From assembly GCA_002395085.1 (NCBI GenBank), contig DGVV01000104.1, positions 1 to 15,135 on the forward strand: 15,135 nucleotides of DNA, read 5' to 3'. The translations under genes were made by a program, and so were the position numbers. Origin of the DNA: Ruminococcus sp. UBA4275 (GTDB taxonomy: Bacteria; Bacillota; Clostridia; Oscillospirales; Ruminococcaceae). Under the pieces are notes generated by a model, which saw nothing but the letters and a program-made list of their open reading frames with translations, did not search any database and was not told where the DNA came from. Below, in pieces: positions 6,429-13,597 of this stretch; position 1 is the first letter of the stretch; every line of letters begins with the position of its first letter.

Positions 6429-8225
6429 TTACGCAAGGTACTCCGTGGCATTCATGCGCTGCTGGGCGATCATTTCCGGCGGAAAATCGCCGCTGCGCTC
6501 CATCGCCATGAGGAAAAGCCGCACAGCCTGCTTCATATCCGCCTGCGGAAAAATCCGGCAGATCTCCGCGATCTCATACCGTGAAACCGCCCTGCGATGC
6601 GGCTGACCGTAGTTCTTCGCCCAGCACAGCAGCACTCTGCCCGCGCGCGCTTCCGCCGGCTGTGCCGTGTAATATTTCGCATACAGCGGAATGATGCGGC
6701 TGTCCGCGCGGAAATTGAGCAGCGCATCCGTAATCAGCCCGACGGCTTCCATGAGCGCCTGATCCTCCGGATGTGCCTCGCTCACCCGCACAATCAATTG
6801 AATCACATCGTAATCGCCGTATTTCTTCGCATTCGCCGCCACAAAGCGCAGATACTTCATCAGATCCAGCGGGAACGTATCGAAAACGAAGTCACTCTCC
6901 ATTGCCGGCGAATCAAACTGTCCGCAGGGGAGCATCCAGCCAGCGCCGCTGACAAAGAACAGCTCCGCCAGCACCGGCATGACGTATTCCACATACGAAA
7001 ACGCCGTATCATGGAGCTTTTCGACTGTATGAGCCGGATCGCGCCGCAGTTCGAGATAGACCTTCGCCGCCGAAAACGCCTCCTCGCGCTTTGCATACAG
7101 CCGGTCAATCTGTTCCGCATAGGGGCTATCCGTGCCAAAGCGATGCACATTGTGCATGAGGGTGCGGTTAAGCCCTGTGATGACATAATGCTTGAGATCA
7201 CCGAGCTTAGACAGATCCTCCGTCAGCGCCAGAAAGATCGGATCAGCTTCCGTTTTATGCGCCAGCATCGGCGCAATCTCACGCAGCAGCGCACGGCATT
7301 CCGAGGCAGTTTTCGGCGGCATCTCCGGCAGAATCTTCTCCCCGACCAGCACATTCAGATACGGCATCACGAAATTGCCTGCCTCCCCGATCATTTTTTC
7401 GGTCGCGGAAGTCAGTTTCTGGATTTTCTTTGCAAATGCAGCCTGCACTTCCGGTGCATCCTGATGCGCCAGCGCCGTCAAAGCGGCGGTCTGAATCTTG
7501 CCCTTTTCGGTCTGCCAGATTTTCAACAGCGTATCATGCTGCGCGGGGAGATCCGACATCGCATTGATTGCGGCAATGCGCACGGCTTCTTCGGTATCGG
7601 GATCCTGTGCAAGCTCCGCAAAGAGCGGCGCATAACGGTCACGGGCGAGGATTTGCAGGTAGACGACCATCTGCGCAGCGCTCTTGGGCGGCTCTGTGCG
7701 GATGGCATCCACAACCGGCGCGAGAATGTCATCTCCGAAGCGCCGGTACAGCAGCCTGATCACGCGGTCACTGTGCTTATTGCCGGCGATCACGGTTTTG
7801 ATATACTGCCTCAGCACGCGCGGATCTGCAAGATATTTTGAATAGGGCGGCGGCGGCAGATGAAACGAATTCTGGAACGCCTGAATGCGTTCAAAATCCG
7901 AAGCATAGATCTGCATCGGCTCAACATTGCATAAGGACCGCACGGGGGCGGTTGGCGTATCATCCTGAAAGCTGCCCTGCGCAACGGCGAGTGCATCCGC
8001 GAGGGCAATGCACCCTGCGATTTCCGCCGCAGGATCTTCCGCCTGCAAGAGCTTCTCACATCTTGCAGAAAGCGATGCAAATGCTTTATTTTTCTCAGCC
8101 AGCGGACGGAACGCATCGAGCGCGCGCCGCAGCCGGAAATCCTCCGCGATCACGCTGCATCCGGCAGCAGCCGCTGCATACAGCCGATCACGCAGCTCAT
8201 AGAACGGATTGGTCTTGACTTCCAT
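6429..8225 (-). CDS. HEAT/alpha-helical repeat protein of the MoxR-VWA-SWIM cluster
   Basis: 598 aa, almost entirely helical, cytoplasmic. Paired helices resembling HEAT repeats are clearest at about 150-270, for example a repeat ending in AVRIAAINAMSDLP followed by one with QTAALTALAHQDAPEVQAAF. No catalytic motif is visible, so a scaffold or client-binding role is likely. Clusters of this type elsewhere carry a HEAT-like partner (DUF5691, or DUF4132 in E. coli YehI). I assign it by position and fold and cannot say which family. The start has an AGGAGGG site that overlaps the SWIM-gene stop codon, and the gap is only 11 bases, so it is translated in step with the SWIM gene. Downstream is repeat copy B. 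Confidence 0.8.
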   Translation of the reverse strand: MEVKTNPFYELRDRLYAAAAAGCSVIAEDFRLRRALDAFRPLAEKNKAFASLSARCEKLLQAEDPAAEIAGCIALADALAVAQGSFQDDTPTAPVRSLCNVEPMQIYASDFERIQAFQNSFHLPPPPYSKYLADPRVLRQYIKTVIAGNKHSDRVIRLLYRRFGDDILAPVVDAIRTEPPKSAAQMVVYLQILARDRYAPLFAELAQDPDTEEAVRIAAINAMSDLPAQHDTLLKIWQTEKGKIQTAALTALAHQDAPEVQAAFAKKIQKLTSATEKMIGEAGNFVMPYLNVLVGEKILPEMPPKTASECRALLREIAPMLAHKTEADPIFLALTEDLSKLGDLKHYVITGLNRTLMHNVHRFGTDSPYAEQIDRLYAKREEAFSAAKVYLELRRDPAHTVEKLHDTAFSYVEYVMPVLAELFFVSGAGWMLPCGQFDSPAMESDFVFDTFPLDLMKYLRFVAANAKKYGDYDVIQLIVRVSEAHPEDQALMEAVGLITDALLNFRADSRIIPLYAKYYTAQPAEARAGRVLLCWAKNYGQPHRRAVSRYEIAEICRIFPQADMKQAVRLFLMAMERSGDFPPEMIAQQRMNATEYLA

Positions 8226-8236
8226 GCTCTCCCTCC

Positions 8237-9688
8237 TCAGCTTATTCGGATGCTCTCATGTATGCTCATCCGGACGACCTCAGTATCATTCAGCCGGATG
8301 ATCTTCTCGTTCGTGACGATGCTCATCGGCTCACAAACAATGCGGTGAGTCTCCGGCAAATAGCACAGATTGCAGAGCATCGCGCCGCCGGAGAGTTTGC
8401 CCGCGATCAATTTCAGAATATGGGTTGTGTTTGTGTTACACAGCGCGATGCGTTCGCTGCCGCAGATCAGGACACCGTGTCCGTCCTCTGCAAATTCAAC
8501 CGCCGTAAACGGCAGCAGAACCGTCGCTTCCCCGGCAGAGAGCGGATCTTTGAGCGTATTTTTCGCGAGCTTGACGCCCTCCGCGATGCTTGGCTGCGCC
8601 AGCGAAAGGATCTTCCCGCAGATTTCCGGCGTAACGTCACCGGAAGGCGCCGCAGATTCCCAGCGCACGCGGCGGTTCAGCCCGCCCGGATACAGGCAAA
8701 GCTCCGGCACGGTGCAGACCTCGAATGTGGAATCCGCCTTCGCGATGTGTTTGACAGCGCGGTAGGGGCGCTTATTTTCGGTGCGGAAGATGTCGCCGGT
8801 ATTCAGGTCGATCCAGAAGCCGCATTCGATGTACTGCTTATGCAGCGTATCATCGAAGAACACAAAGGCGAGCTGCACGAGCGGCACATCCATGCGCACC
8901 AAGCCAAGATCACGCAGCTGCGCGAGTTTCCAGACGCCGCCCATAGTTTCATACATGGGATCATCCTCCGGCAGCACCTCGCCGCTTTCAAGCTTTTTCG
9001 CAATGTAGGCATTCGCACGCTGCACGGCAGTCGAAAGACGCACGCACAGTCCGATAATGCGCTTGGTCTCGGCATCATCGGGATGCTCCGAGACATCCTC
9101 CGCCGCTTCGATGATCGCATTCATGATCGCCTGCGGTTCGGGGAGATAGTAGTCTCCGAGCTGCTTAGCCAGCGCGAGATACTGTGCCTTAGCCGCAGGA
9201 TTCACCGCACTGATGCCGCGGCTGAAAATATCGCGCAGGAACTGTTCTGCCAGCGCAAGACCCTCCTGCTGCTTTTTCAGTTTTTTGGCAGCCGCACCGG
9301 TATTCGGCTTTGCAGGAGATGCAGCAGCCTTCTCTGCGCGCTGCGAGAGTTTCTCGCGCTTCTGTGCAATATCATTGGGAATCTCTGCGGAAGCAAATTC
9401 CTTTCCCGCAACAAAATCCAGCATCAGTGCCAGACAATGCTTGCAGGGGAACTGCCTGCTGGGGCAGGAGCAGCGGGAAACCGGCGGATCTGCTGAAAAA
9501 TCCACCGATGCGGAATAAGGTGTTTTGCCGCTGCCTGCGCATTCTCCGAAGATGAGCGATTCATCCGCAGAAACACAGTGCGTCAGGAATTTGTTTTTAT
9601 CGGAAAGCCCCTTCGCATTCTTGAATGCGGCGTCATTAACCGCGCGGTTTTTGACCCAGCCCTCCGTGATCTCATGCAGCTTTGGCAT
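8237..9688 (-). CDS. SWIM zinc-finger protein, first gene of the operon
   Basis: 483 aa. The SWIM motif is C73-x-C75-x6-C82-x-H84, the canonical CxC...CxH zinc site, placed early as in the SWIM proteins of MoxR-VWA clusters (E. coli YehQ type). SWIM fingers bind DNA or proteins. A Lys/Ala-rich stretch follows (about 104-145), then a long mixed region with no motif I recognise. The start at 9688 has AGGAGGG (9697-9703) eight bases upstream. A longer in-frame reading, starting 27 codons earlier, would begin upstream of the predicted transcription start and is rejected. It is divergent from dnaA and leads the operon SWIM-HEAT-143 aa-MoxR-DUF5682, probably also VWA. Its promoter is a near mirror copy of the dnaA promoter. 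Confidence 0.88.
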   Translation of the reverse strand: MPKLHEITEGWVKNRAVNDAAFKNAKGLSDKNKFLTHCVSADESLIFGECAGSGKTPYSASVDFSADPPVSRCSCPSRQFPCKHCLALMLDFVAGKEFASAEIPNDIAQKREKLSQRAEKAAASPAKPNTGAAAKKLKKQQEGLALAEQFLRDIFSRGISAVNPAAKAQYLALAKQLGDYYLPEPQAIMNAIIEAAEDVSEHPDDAETKRIIGLCVRLSTAVQRANAYIAKKLESGEVLPEDDPMYETMGGVWKLAQLRDLGLVRMDVPLVQLAFVFFDDTLHKQYIECGFWIDLNTGDIFRTENKRPYRAVKHIAKADSTFEVCTVPELCLYPGGLNRRVRWESAAPSGDVTPEICGKILSLAQPSIAEGVKLAKNTLKDPLSAGEATVLLPFTAVEFAEDGHGVLICGSERIALCNTNTTHILKLIAGKLSGGAMLCNLCYLPETHRIVCEPMSIVTNEKIIRLNDTEVVRMSIHESIRIS

Positions 9689-9727
9689 AGCGAAAACCCT
9701 CCTGTCAAAAAGCAATGATTTGGGTAT

Positions 9728-9756
9728 ATTATAGCACGTTTTTTGGCAAATTTCAA
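9728..9756 (-). promoter_or_regulatory. Promoter of the SWIM operon (mirror of the dnaA promoter)
   Basis: On the minus strand, TTGAAA (9751-9756) is separated by 17 bases from TATAAT (9728-9733), with an extended -10 TG one base upstream. The flanks are also shared with the dnaA promoter: CTTGAAATTT, ten variable bases, then GTGCTATAATATA. Confidence 0.8.
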
Positions 9757-9757
9757 G

Positions 9758-9910
9758 CAAAATGCACAAAATTCAGCAAATTGACAGGGGTGATGATTTT
9801 TCGTCATTTTTCACAAAATTTCCGTTTTCAAGAGTTTCAACATTGATTGTTGAAAAACTGGGGATTTCCCGCTCCGGATTTGTGAATTTCTCCAGAGATG
9901 CGCGCCCCGC
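9758..9910. promoter_or_regulatory. Shared regulatory region between divergent SWIM and dnaA promoters
   Basis: About 150 bases lie between the two -35 boxes. The clearest element is a palindrome with arms TTTCAACA (9835-9842) and TGTTGAAA (9848-9855) and a five-base spacer. DnaA-box-like sites are TTTTTCACA (9807-9815) and its weaker inverse TGTGAATTT (9881-9889). A small hairpin covers 9791-9805. Binding by DnaA, giving dnaA autoregulation as known in several bacteria, is a reasonable inference but is not shown. Confidence 0.5.
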
Positions 9911-9911
9911 C

Positions 9912-9940
9912 TTGAAATTTCTCGCGCATTGTGCTATAAT
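9912..9940 (+). promoter_or_regulatory. dnaA promoter
   Basis: TTGAAA (9912-9917), 17 bases, TATAAT (9935-9940), with an extended -10 TG. Transcription should start near 9947, giving a leader of about 90 bases before the dnaA ATG at 10039. Confidence 0.85.
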
Positions 9941-10038
9941 ATATGGTGTATAAAACTGCATTGCTGAGGGATCTGAAGAAGCATCCTGTGCGCGTGCTGT
10001 TACAATATTTATCACTATGCAAGGATGTGAATATACCG

Positions 10039-11403
10039 ATGAATTCCTTTGAGGAAGTCTACGACGCCGTAAAAGCTTACTGCCAGCAGGACGGTAAAAT
10101 CGGCGAAATCGCAAGGGGTCTCTGGCTGGATAAGCTGGAACCTGTGCGTCTGGAAGGGTCAGACGCCGTTTTTTATTGCAAATCAGAGTTTCAGAAAAGC
10201 GTCGTCACGGACAACTATGCCTCCAAATTGCAGGAGGGATTTCAGAAAATCCTCGGCTTTCCGGTGAATCTCCGCCTGATTGTCAAGGAAGCAGGCAAGG
10301 AACAGCCGGAAGAGTACAACGAACAGATGAGTGAACTGGAAAATGTACTCGAAAATAACAGCAGCAACGGCGACTACGCCTATACCTTCGAGACGTTTAT
10401 CGTGGGCAGCTCGAATGAGTTTGCATACGCTGCCTGCACGAGCGTTGCACGCAGCGATAACAACGATAATACGTACAATCCGCTGTTTATATATGGTCCT
10501 TCCGGTCTGGGCAAAACCCATCTGCTCACCGCAATCTCCCACGAGATGAAAAAGCGCAATCCCGCCCTGAATATCATCTATGTGACGGGCGAGACCTTTG
10601 CCAATGAGCTGATTGAGGCGATCTCCCAGAAGAAGGATACCTCGAAATTCCACGAAAAATACCGCAATGCAGATGTGCTTCTGGTCGATGACGTGCAGTT
10701 TATCAGCGGCAAGGAATCGACGCAGGAGGAATTCTTCCACACCTTCAATAAGCTGCACGACGAGAAAAAGCAGATTGTGCTGACCTCTGACCGCCCGCCG
10801 AAGGACATCAAAATTCTGGAAGACCGCATCCGCACGCGCTTTGAATCGGGTCTGATTACGGATATTTCCCTGCCGGATTTTGAAACGCGCGTTGCCATCA
10901 TTCGGCGCAAGGCGGAATTGCTGGAGCTGAATATTCCGGATGACGTGGCAGAGTTCATCGCAAACCGCCTGAAATCGAATATCCGTCAGCTTGAAGGGGC
11001 AGTCAAGCGTCTGAAGGCGCTGAAGCAGCTTCAGAACAGTTCCCCCTCGATTTCGATGGCGCAAAGTGTCATCCGCGACATCCTGACGGACGAACAGCCG
11101 ACCCCTGTGACGGTGGAACATATCATTCAGGAGGTCTCGAATCTGTACGGTGTCACGCCGGAAGATATTCGTTCCAAGAAGCGTTCGCAGCAGATTTCCA
11201 GTGCGCGCAAGGTGGCAATTTATCTGGTGCATGAAATTACGCAGATGACCCTTGCCTCAATTGGTGAAGAATTCGGCAACCGCGATCATTCCACGATTGT
11301 CTATGCCGTCAAATATGTGGACAAGAATATCAAAAAAGACAGCAATCTGCGCGAAGCGATTGAATCCATCACCAAGACAATCCGCGACGGTGCCGGAAAA
11401 TAA
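10039..11403 (+). CDS. dnaA: Chromosomal replication initiator DnaA
   Basis: 454 aa, full length. Domain I is at about 1-85, with a short linker to about 112. The AAA+ domain III has Walker A GPSGLGKT (153-160), Walker B VLLVDDVQF (213-221) and the DRIRTRF box (262-268). Domain IV ends with the DNA-binding signature GNRDHSTIVYAV (413-424). DnaA-ATP binds boxes at oriC and opens the AT-rich region. The start at 10039 has AAGGATGTGA (10021-10030), a near-perfect ribosome binding site eight bases away. It gives the usual N-terminus, and the in-frame ATG at 9943 falls at the predicted transcription start. The recognition helix has DHST where many relatives have DHTT, followed by VYAV rather than the commoner (I/L)HA, so slightly altered box preference is possible. 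Confidence 0.98.
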   Translation: MNSFEEVYDAVKAYCQQDGKIGEIARGLWLDKLEPVRLEGSDAVFYCKSEFQKSVVTDNYASKLQEGFQKILGFPVNLRLIVKEAGKEQPEEYNEQMSELENVLENNSSNGDYAYTFETFIVGSSNEFAYAACTSVARSDNNDNTYNPLFIYGPSGLGKTHLLTAISHEMKKRNPALNIIYVTGETFANELIEAISQKKDTSKFHEKYRNADVLLVDDVQFISGKESTQEEFFHTFNKLHDEKKQIVLTSDRPPKDIKILEDRIRTRFESGLITDISLPDFETRVAIIRRKAELLELNIPDDVAEFIANRLKSNIRQLEGAVKRLKALKQLQNSSPSISMAQSVIRDILTDEQPTPVTVEHIIQEVSNLYGVTPEDIRSKKRSQQISSARKVAIYLVHEITQMTLASIGEEFGNRDHSTIVYAVKYVDKNIKKDSNLREAIESITKTIRDGAGK

Positions 11404-11431
11404 GCTGCCGCCGGCAAATACCCTCTACCCT

Positions 11432-11488
11432 CATTATATTATAGTATAGGGGGTTTGTCCGCGCGGACGGTATACTATATATAATATA
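11432..11488. repeat. Large AT-rich inverted repeat around a GC palindrome in oriC
   Basis: The left arm ATTATATTATAGTATA and the right arm TATACTATATATAATATA (11471-11488) enclose the perfect palindrome GTCCGCGCGGAC (11457-11468). The right arm recurs exactly at 11519-11536. It begins 29 bases after the dnaA stop and may serve as a duplex-unwinding structure or a weak terminator for dnaA. Confidence 0.65.
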
Positions 11489-11526
11489 AGGAGCGAGTGG
11501 TTCGCTCTGCCCGAAAACTATACTAT

Positions 11527-11578
11527 ATATAATATAGCGTGGTATCCGCAAAATATAATATAGCGTGGTATCCGCAAA
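11527..11578. repeat. 26-bp tandem duplication in oriC
   Basis: Two perfect head-to-tail copies (11527-11552 and 11553-11578) of a 26-base unit. The unit begins ATATAATATA and ends with GCGTGGTATCCGCAAA. The first copy overlaps the second TATACTATATATAATATA element. Short tandem units of this kind at origins are often initiator-binding iterons or the result of slippage. Confidence 0.9.
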
Positions 11579-11763
11579 GACGGAAACCTGCCCCCGCGAG
11601 ACTGCTTTTTGCTGTCAAGCCCTGAAAGATGAGATTTTCAGCAAAATGTTTTCCACTTCTTTGTGCGATTGACCGAAACGGGCATTTCCCGTCGGAAAAT
11701 GCAAAATTAACAAGGCGGAGAATTTACAAAGCGGTTACACGGGAGCGTATGTTCGATCCCCAT

Positions 11764-11799
11764 GTATTTCAACAGGTGTTGAATGTATAGTTGAAATAC
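11764..11799. repeat. Nested TTTCAAC palindromes in oriC
   Basis: An outer inverted repeat GTATTTCAAC (11764-11773) and GTTGAAATAC (11790-11799) is perfect over 10 bp. Inside it is a second palindrome, TTCAACA-GG-TGTTGAA (11768-11783). The same core recurs at 11828-11844 as a direct pair and at 11941-11957 as TCAACA-GGG-TGTTGAAA, so it is a repeated binding-site class. Confidence 0.65.
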
Positions 11800-12211
11800 G
11801 GCATCGTATTTGCGAGGTTTTTTAGACTTTCAACAACTTTCAACCGTATAAATGTGAAAAACTTCGTGTTATACTTGCTGTATTCACATTTTCCACCGAG
11901 TTTTTCACATTTTCTCCCGCTCTCTCCACCGTTTTCACTCTCAACAGGGTGTTGAAAATAGTTTTTCACTTTTCCGGATTTTGTCAAAACCCCTGCGTGG
12001 AAAAAACAGGCGCGGATGTACCCTGCGGAATTTCAGGCTTTGCGGGATTTTTCATTTCCTGCCTGTCCGGATTCCACATTTCCACCGCCTCTACTACGAC
12101 TGCTATTTAATACCTATAATCTGATAATGAATCTGTGTGCGCTTCGCGCTGTGGAGAACATCCGCGGGTGTGGAAACGCAGCGACAAAAACGAAAGAAAG
12201 GAAATCCGCTG

Positions 12212-13321
12212 ATGAAATTTACCTGTCAGAAATCTGATCTCTATGAAGTGCTGCCAAACGTCGCAAAAGCTGCCAGCGCAAAAACCCCGATGGAAGCACT
12301 CGCGGCAATCCGGCTTTCTGCATCCGGACAGAATCTGGAACTGACCGGATATGATCTGGAACTCGGTATCCGCACCGCAATTCCGGCGGTTGTGGAAGAA
12401 GAAGGTGTACTGCTTGCAGACAGCCGCCTGTTCAGTGAACTCGTCCGCAGAATGCCCGACGGCATTTTGCAGATCGAAACCGATGATCACCTGAAAATTA
12501 CCATGCAGGGCGGCGGCACAGAGTGTCAGCTTGCCGGTATGCGCGCAGATGAATACCCTGATCTGCCGGACATCGAACAGACACAGGGCGCGGTCATCCC
12601 GCAGAACCTGCTGAAAAATATGATCAATCAGACCATTTACGCCGTTTCCCTCGATGAGACCCGCCCGATTTTTACCGGCGAACTCCTCGAAATGGAAAAT
12701 GATGCGCTCAATATCGTGGCGCTGGATAATTACCGCATGGCGCTGCGCACCGAACCGCTGCCCGGACAGGAAGCCATGAAATTCGTTGTGCCTTCCAAGG
12801 CGCTGCGCGAGATTGAACATCTGCTGGGCGAGGATGAGAAAAACGAACATCCCTGCGTGATCCGTCTGGATCAGCACCATGCCAGCTTTGAAGTGCAGCG
12901 ATATGTTGTGTATACGCGCCTGCTTGCCGGCGAATTCATCAATTACCGCCGCAGCATTCCCGATCATTCCAAGACCGAAGTGCTGATCGGGCGCAGAGAG
13001 CTGATCGAAAGCCTCGAACGCTGCGCCCTGCTGATCAGCGAGAAGAATAAAACCGCTGTGCGCTTCCAGTTTGAGGAAGGCAAGGTGCTGATTAGCTGTC
13101 AGAATGTCATCGGCAGCGTGGATGATACCCTGAGCTGCGATATGACCGGTGAAAAACTCGTCATCGGCTTCAATAACCGCTATCTCCTCGAAGCAGTACG
13201 CGCCATTCAGGGCGACAGAGTGAGACTGTTCCTCACGGCTGCTGACCGCGCCGTCAAGGTGATGGAGGAACAGGGCGAGAATTCGATCGCCATTATCATG
13301 CCGGTGCAGGTACGCCGGTAA
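12212..13321 (+). CDS. dnaN: DNA polymerase III beta subunit (sliding clamp)
   Basis: 369 aa, the usual clamp length, with three consecutive repeat domains of about 120 residues. The N-terminus MKFTCQKSDLYEVLPNVAKA and the end IAIIMPVQVRR are typical: the beta clamp closes with a (M/L)P(V/M) motif near the C-terminus. It forms the dimeric ring that tethers DNA polymerase III and other factors to DNA. The start at 12212 follows GAAAGGAAA; an ATG 25 codons upstream is rejected because it would add a non-homologous tail across the last DnaA-box-like sites. It follows oriC and precedes yaaA by 42 bases. A possible -10 TATAAT lies at 12115-12120, but I see no convincing -35. Confidence 0.97.
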   Translation: MKFTCQKSDLYEVLPNVAKAASAKTPMEALAAIRLSASGQNLELTGYDLELGIRTAIPAVVEEEGVLLADSRLFSELVRRMPDGILQIETDDHLKITMQGGGTECQLAGMRADEYPDLPDIEQTQGAVIPQNLLKNMINQTIYAVSLDETRPIFTGELLEMENDALNIVALDNYRMALRTEPLPGQEAMKFVVPSKALREIEHLLGEDEKNEHPCVIRLDQHHASFEVQRYVVYTRLLAGEFINYRRSIPDHSKTEVLIGRRELIESLERCALLISEKNKTAVRFQFEEGKVLISCQNVIGSVDDTLSCDMTGEKLVIGFNNRYLLEAVRAIQGDRVRLFLTAADRAVKVMEEQGENSIAIIMPVQVRR

Positions 13322-13363
13322 ACTGCGTAAATACGAACAATTCACTAGAAAGGCGGATCTTTC

Positions 13364-13597
13364 ATGGAGCATATTGATATTTCGATTCATACCCCTTTCA
13401 TCAAGTTGGAACAGCTTCTGAAGCTCGCGCATCTGACCGATACCGGCGGATTTGCCAAAAGTCTGATTCAGGCGGGCGATGTCTGCGTCAACGGCGAGGT
13501 CTGCACGATGCGCGGCAAGAAGATCCGGAACGGCGACATTGTGACTGTGGACCGCTATGAGGTGCAAGTCGAAGCGCCAATCGAAGAAACAACGTAA
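13364..13597 (+). CDS. yaaA: S4-domain RNA-binding protein YaaA
   Basis: 77 aa, essentially a single S4 RNA-binding fold. The characteristic core runs from FIKLEQLLKLA (about 12-22) through the alpha-L segment GGFAKSLIQAGDVCVNGE (28-45) to GKKIRNGDIVTV (51-62). Genes of this type sit between dnaN and recF in most Firmicutes; the B. subtilis gene is yaaA and is thought to act in ribosome or RNA metabolism. AAAGGCGG lies upstream of the ATG. Its TAA stop is followed at once by the recF ATG, so the two are translationally coupled. Confidence 0.93.
   Translation: MEHIDISIHTPFIKLEQLLKLAHLTDTGGFAKSLIQAGDVCVNGEVCTMRGKKIRNGDIVTVDRYEVQVEAPIEETT

Larger units (their letters stand above)
11404..12211. 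other. oriC: Replication origin oriC (dnaA-dnaN intergenic region)
   Basis: An 808-base gene-free gap in the classical oriC position. The left part (about 11430-11560) is very AT-rich and repetitive, a candidate unwinding element. The right part carries DnaA-box-like sites on both strands: TTTTCCACT 11649, TGTGAAAAA 11853, TATTCACA 11881, TTTTCCACC 11889, TTTTTCACA 11901, TTTTTCACT 11962, CGTGGAAAA 11996, TGTGGAGAA 12150 and TGTGGAAAC 12169. Interleaved are TTTCAACA/TGTTGAAA sites at 11767, 11777, 11790, 11828, 11838, 11941 and 11950. No exact TTATCCACA is present, so the local box appears to be T-rich and degenerate. The assignment rests on position and on the density of sites. Confidence 0.85.

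Noticed and set aside
9943..10038. An upstream in-frame ATG extending dnaA by 32 residues
   Set aside because: It sits at the predicted transcription start, has no ribosome binding site and adds residues absent from the DnaA family; the start at 10039 has an almost ideal site.
11527..11578. A start of a CRISPR array
   Set aside because: The two 26-base units are directly adjacent with no spacers and there are no further copies.
11735..11770. GTTCGATCCCC resembling a tRNA T-loop
   Set aside because: No anticodon arm, D-arm or acceptor stem can be assembled around it.
12092..12120. A possible dnaN promoter with TATAAT at 12115-12120
   Set aside because: No acceptable -35 hexamer is found at 16-18 bases, so I do not list it as a promoter.
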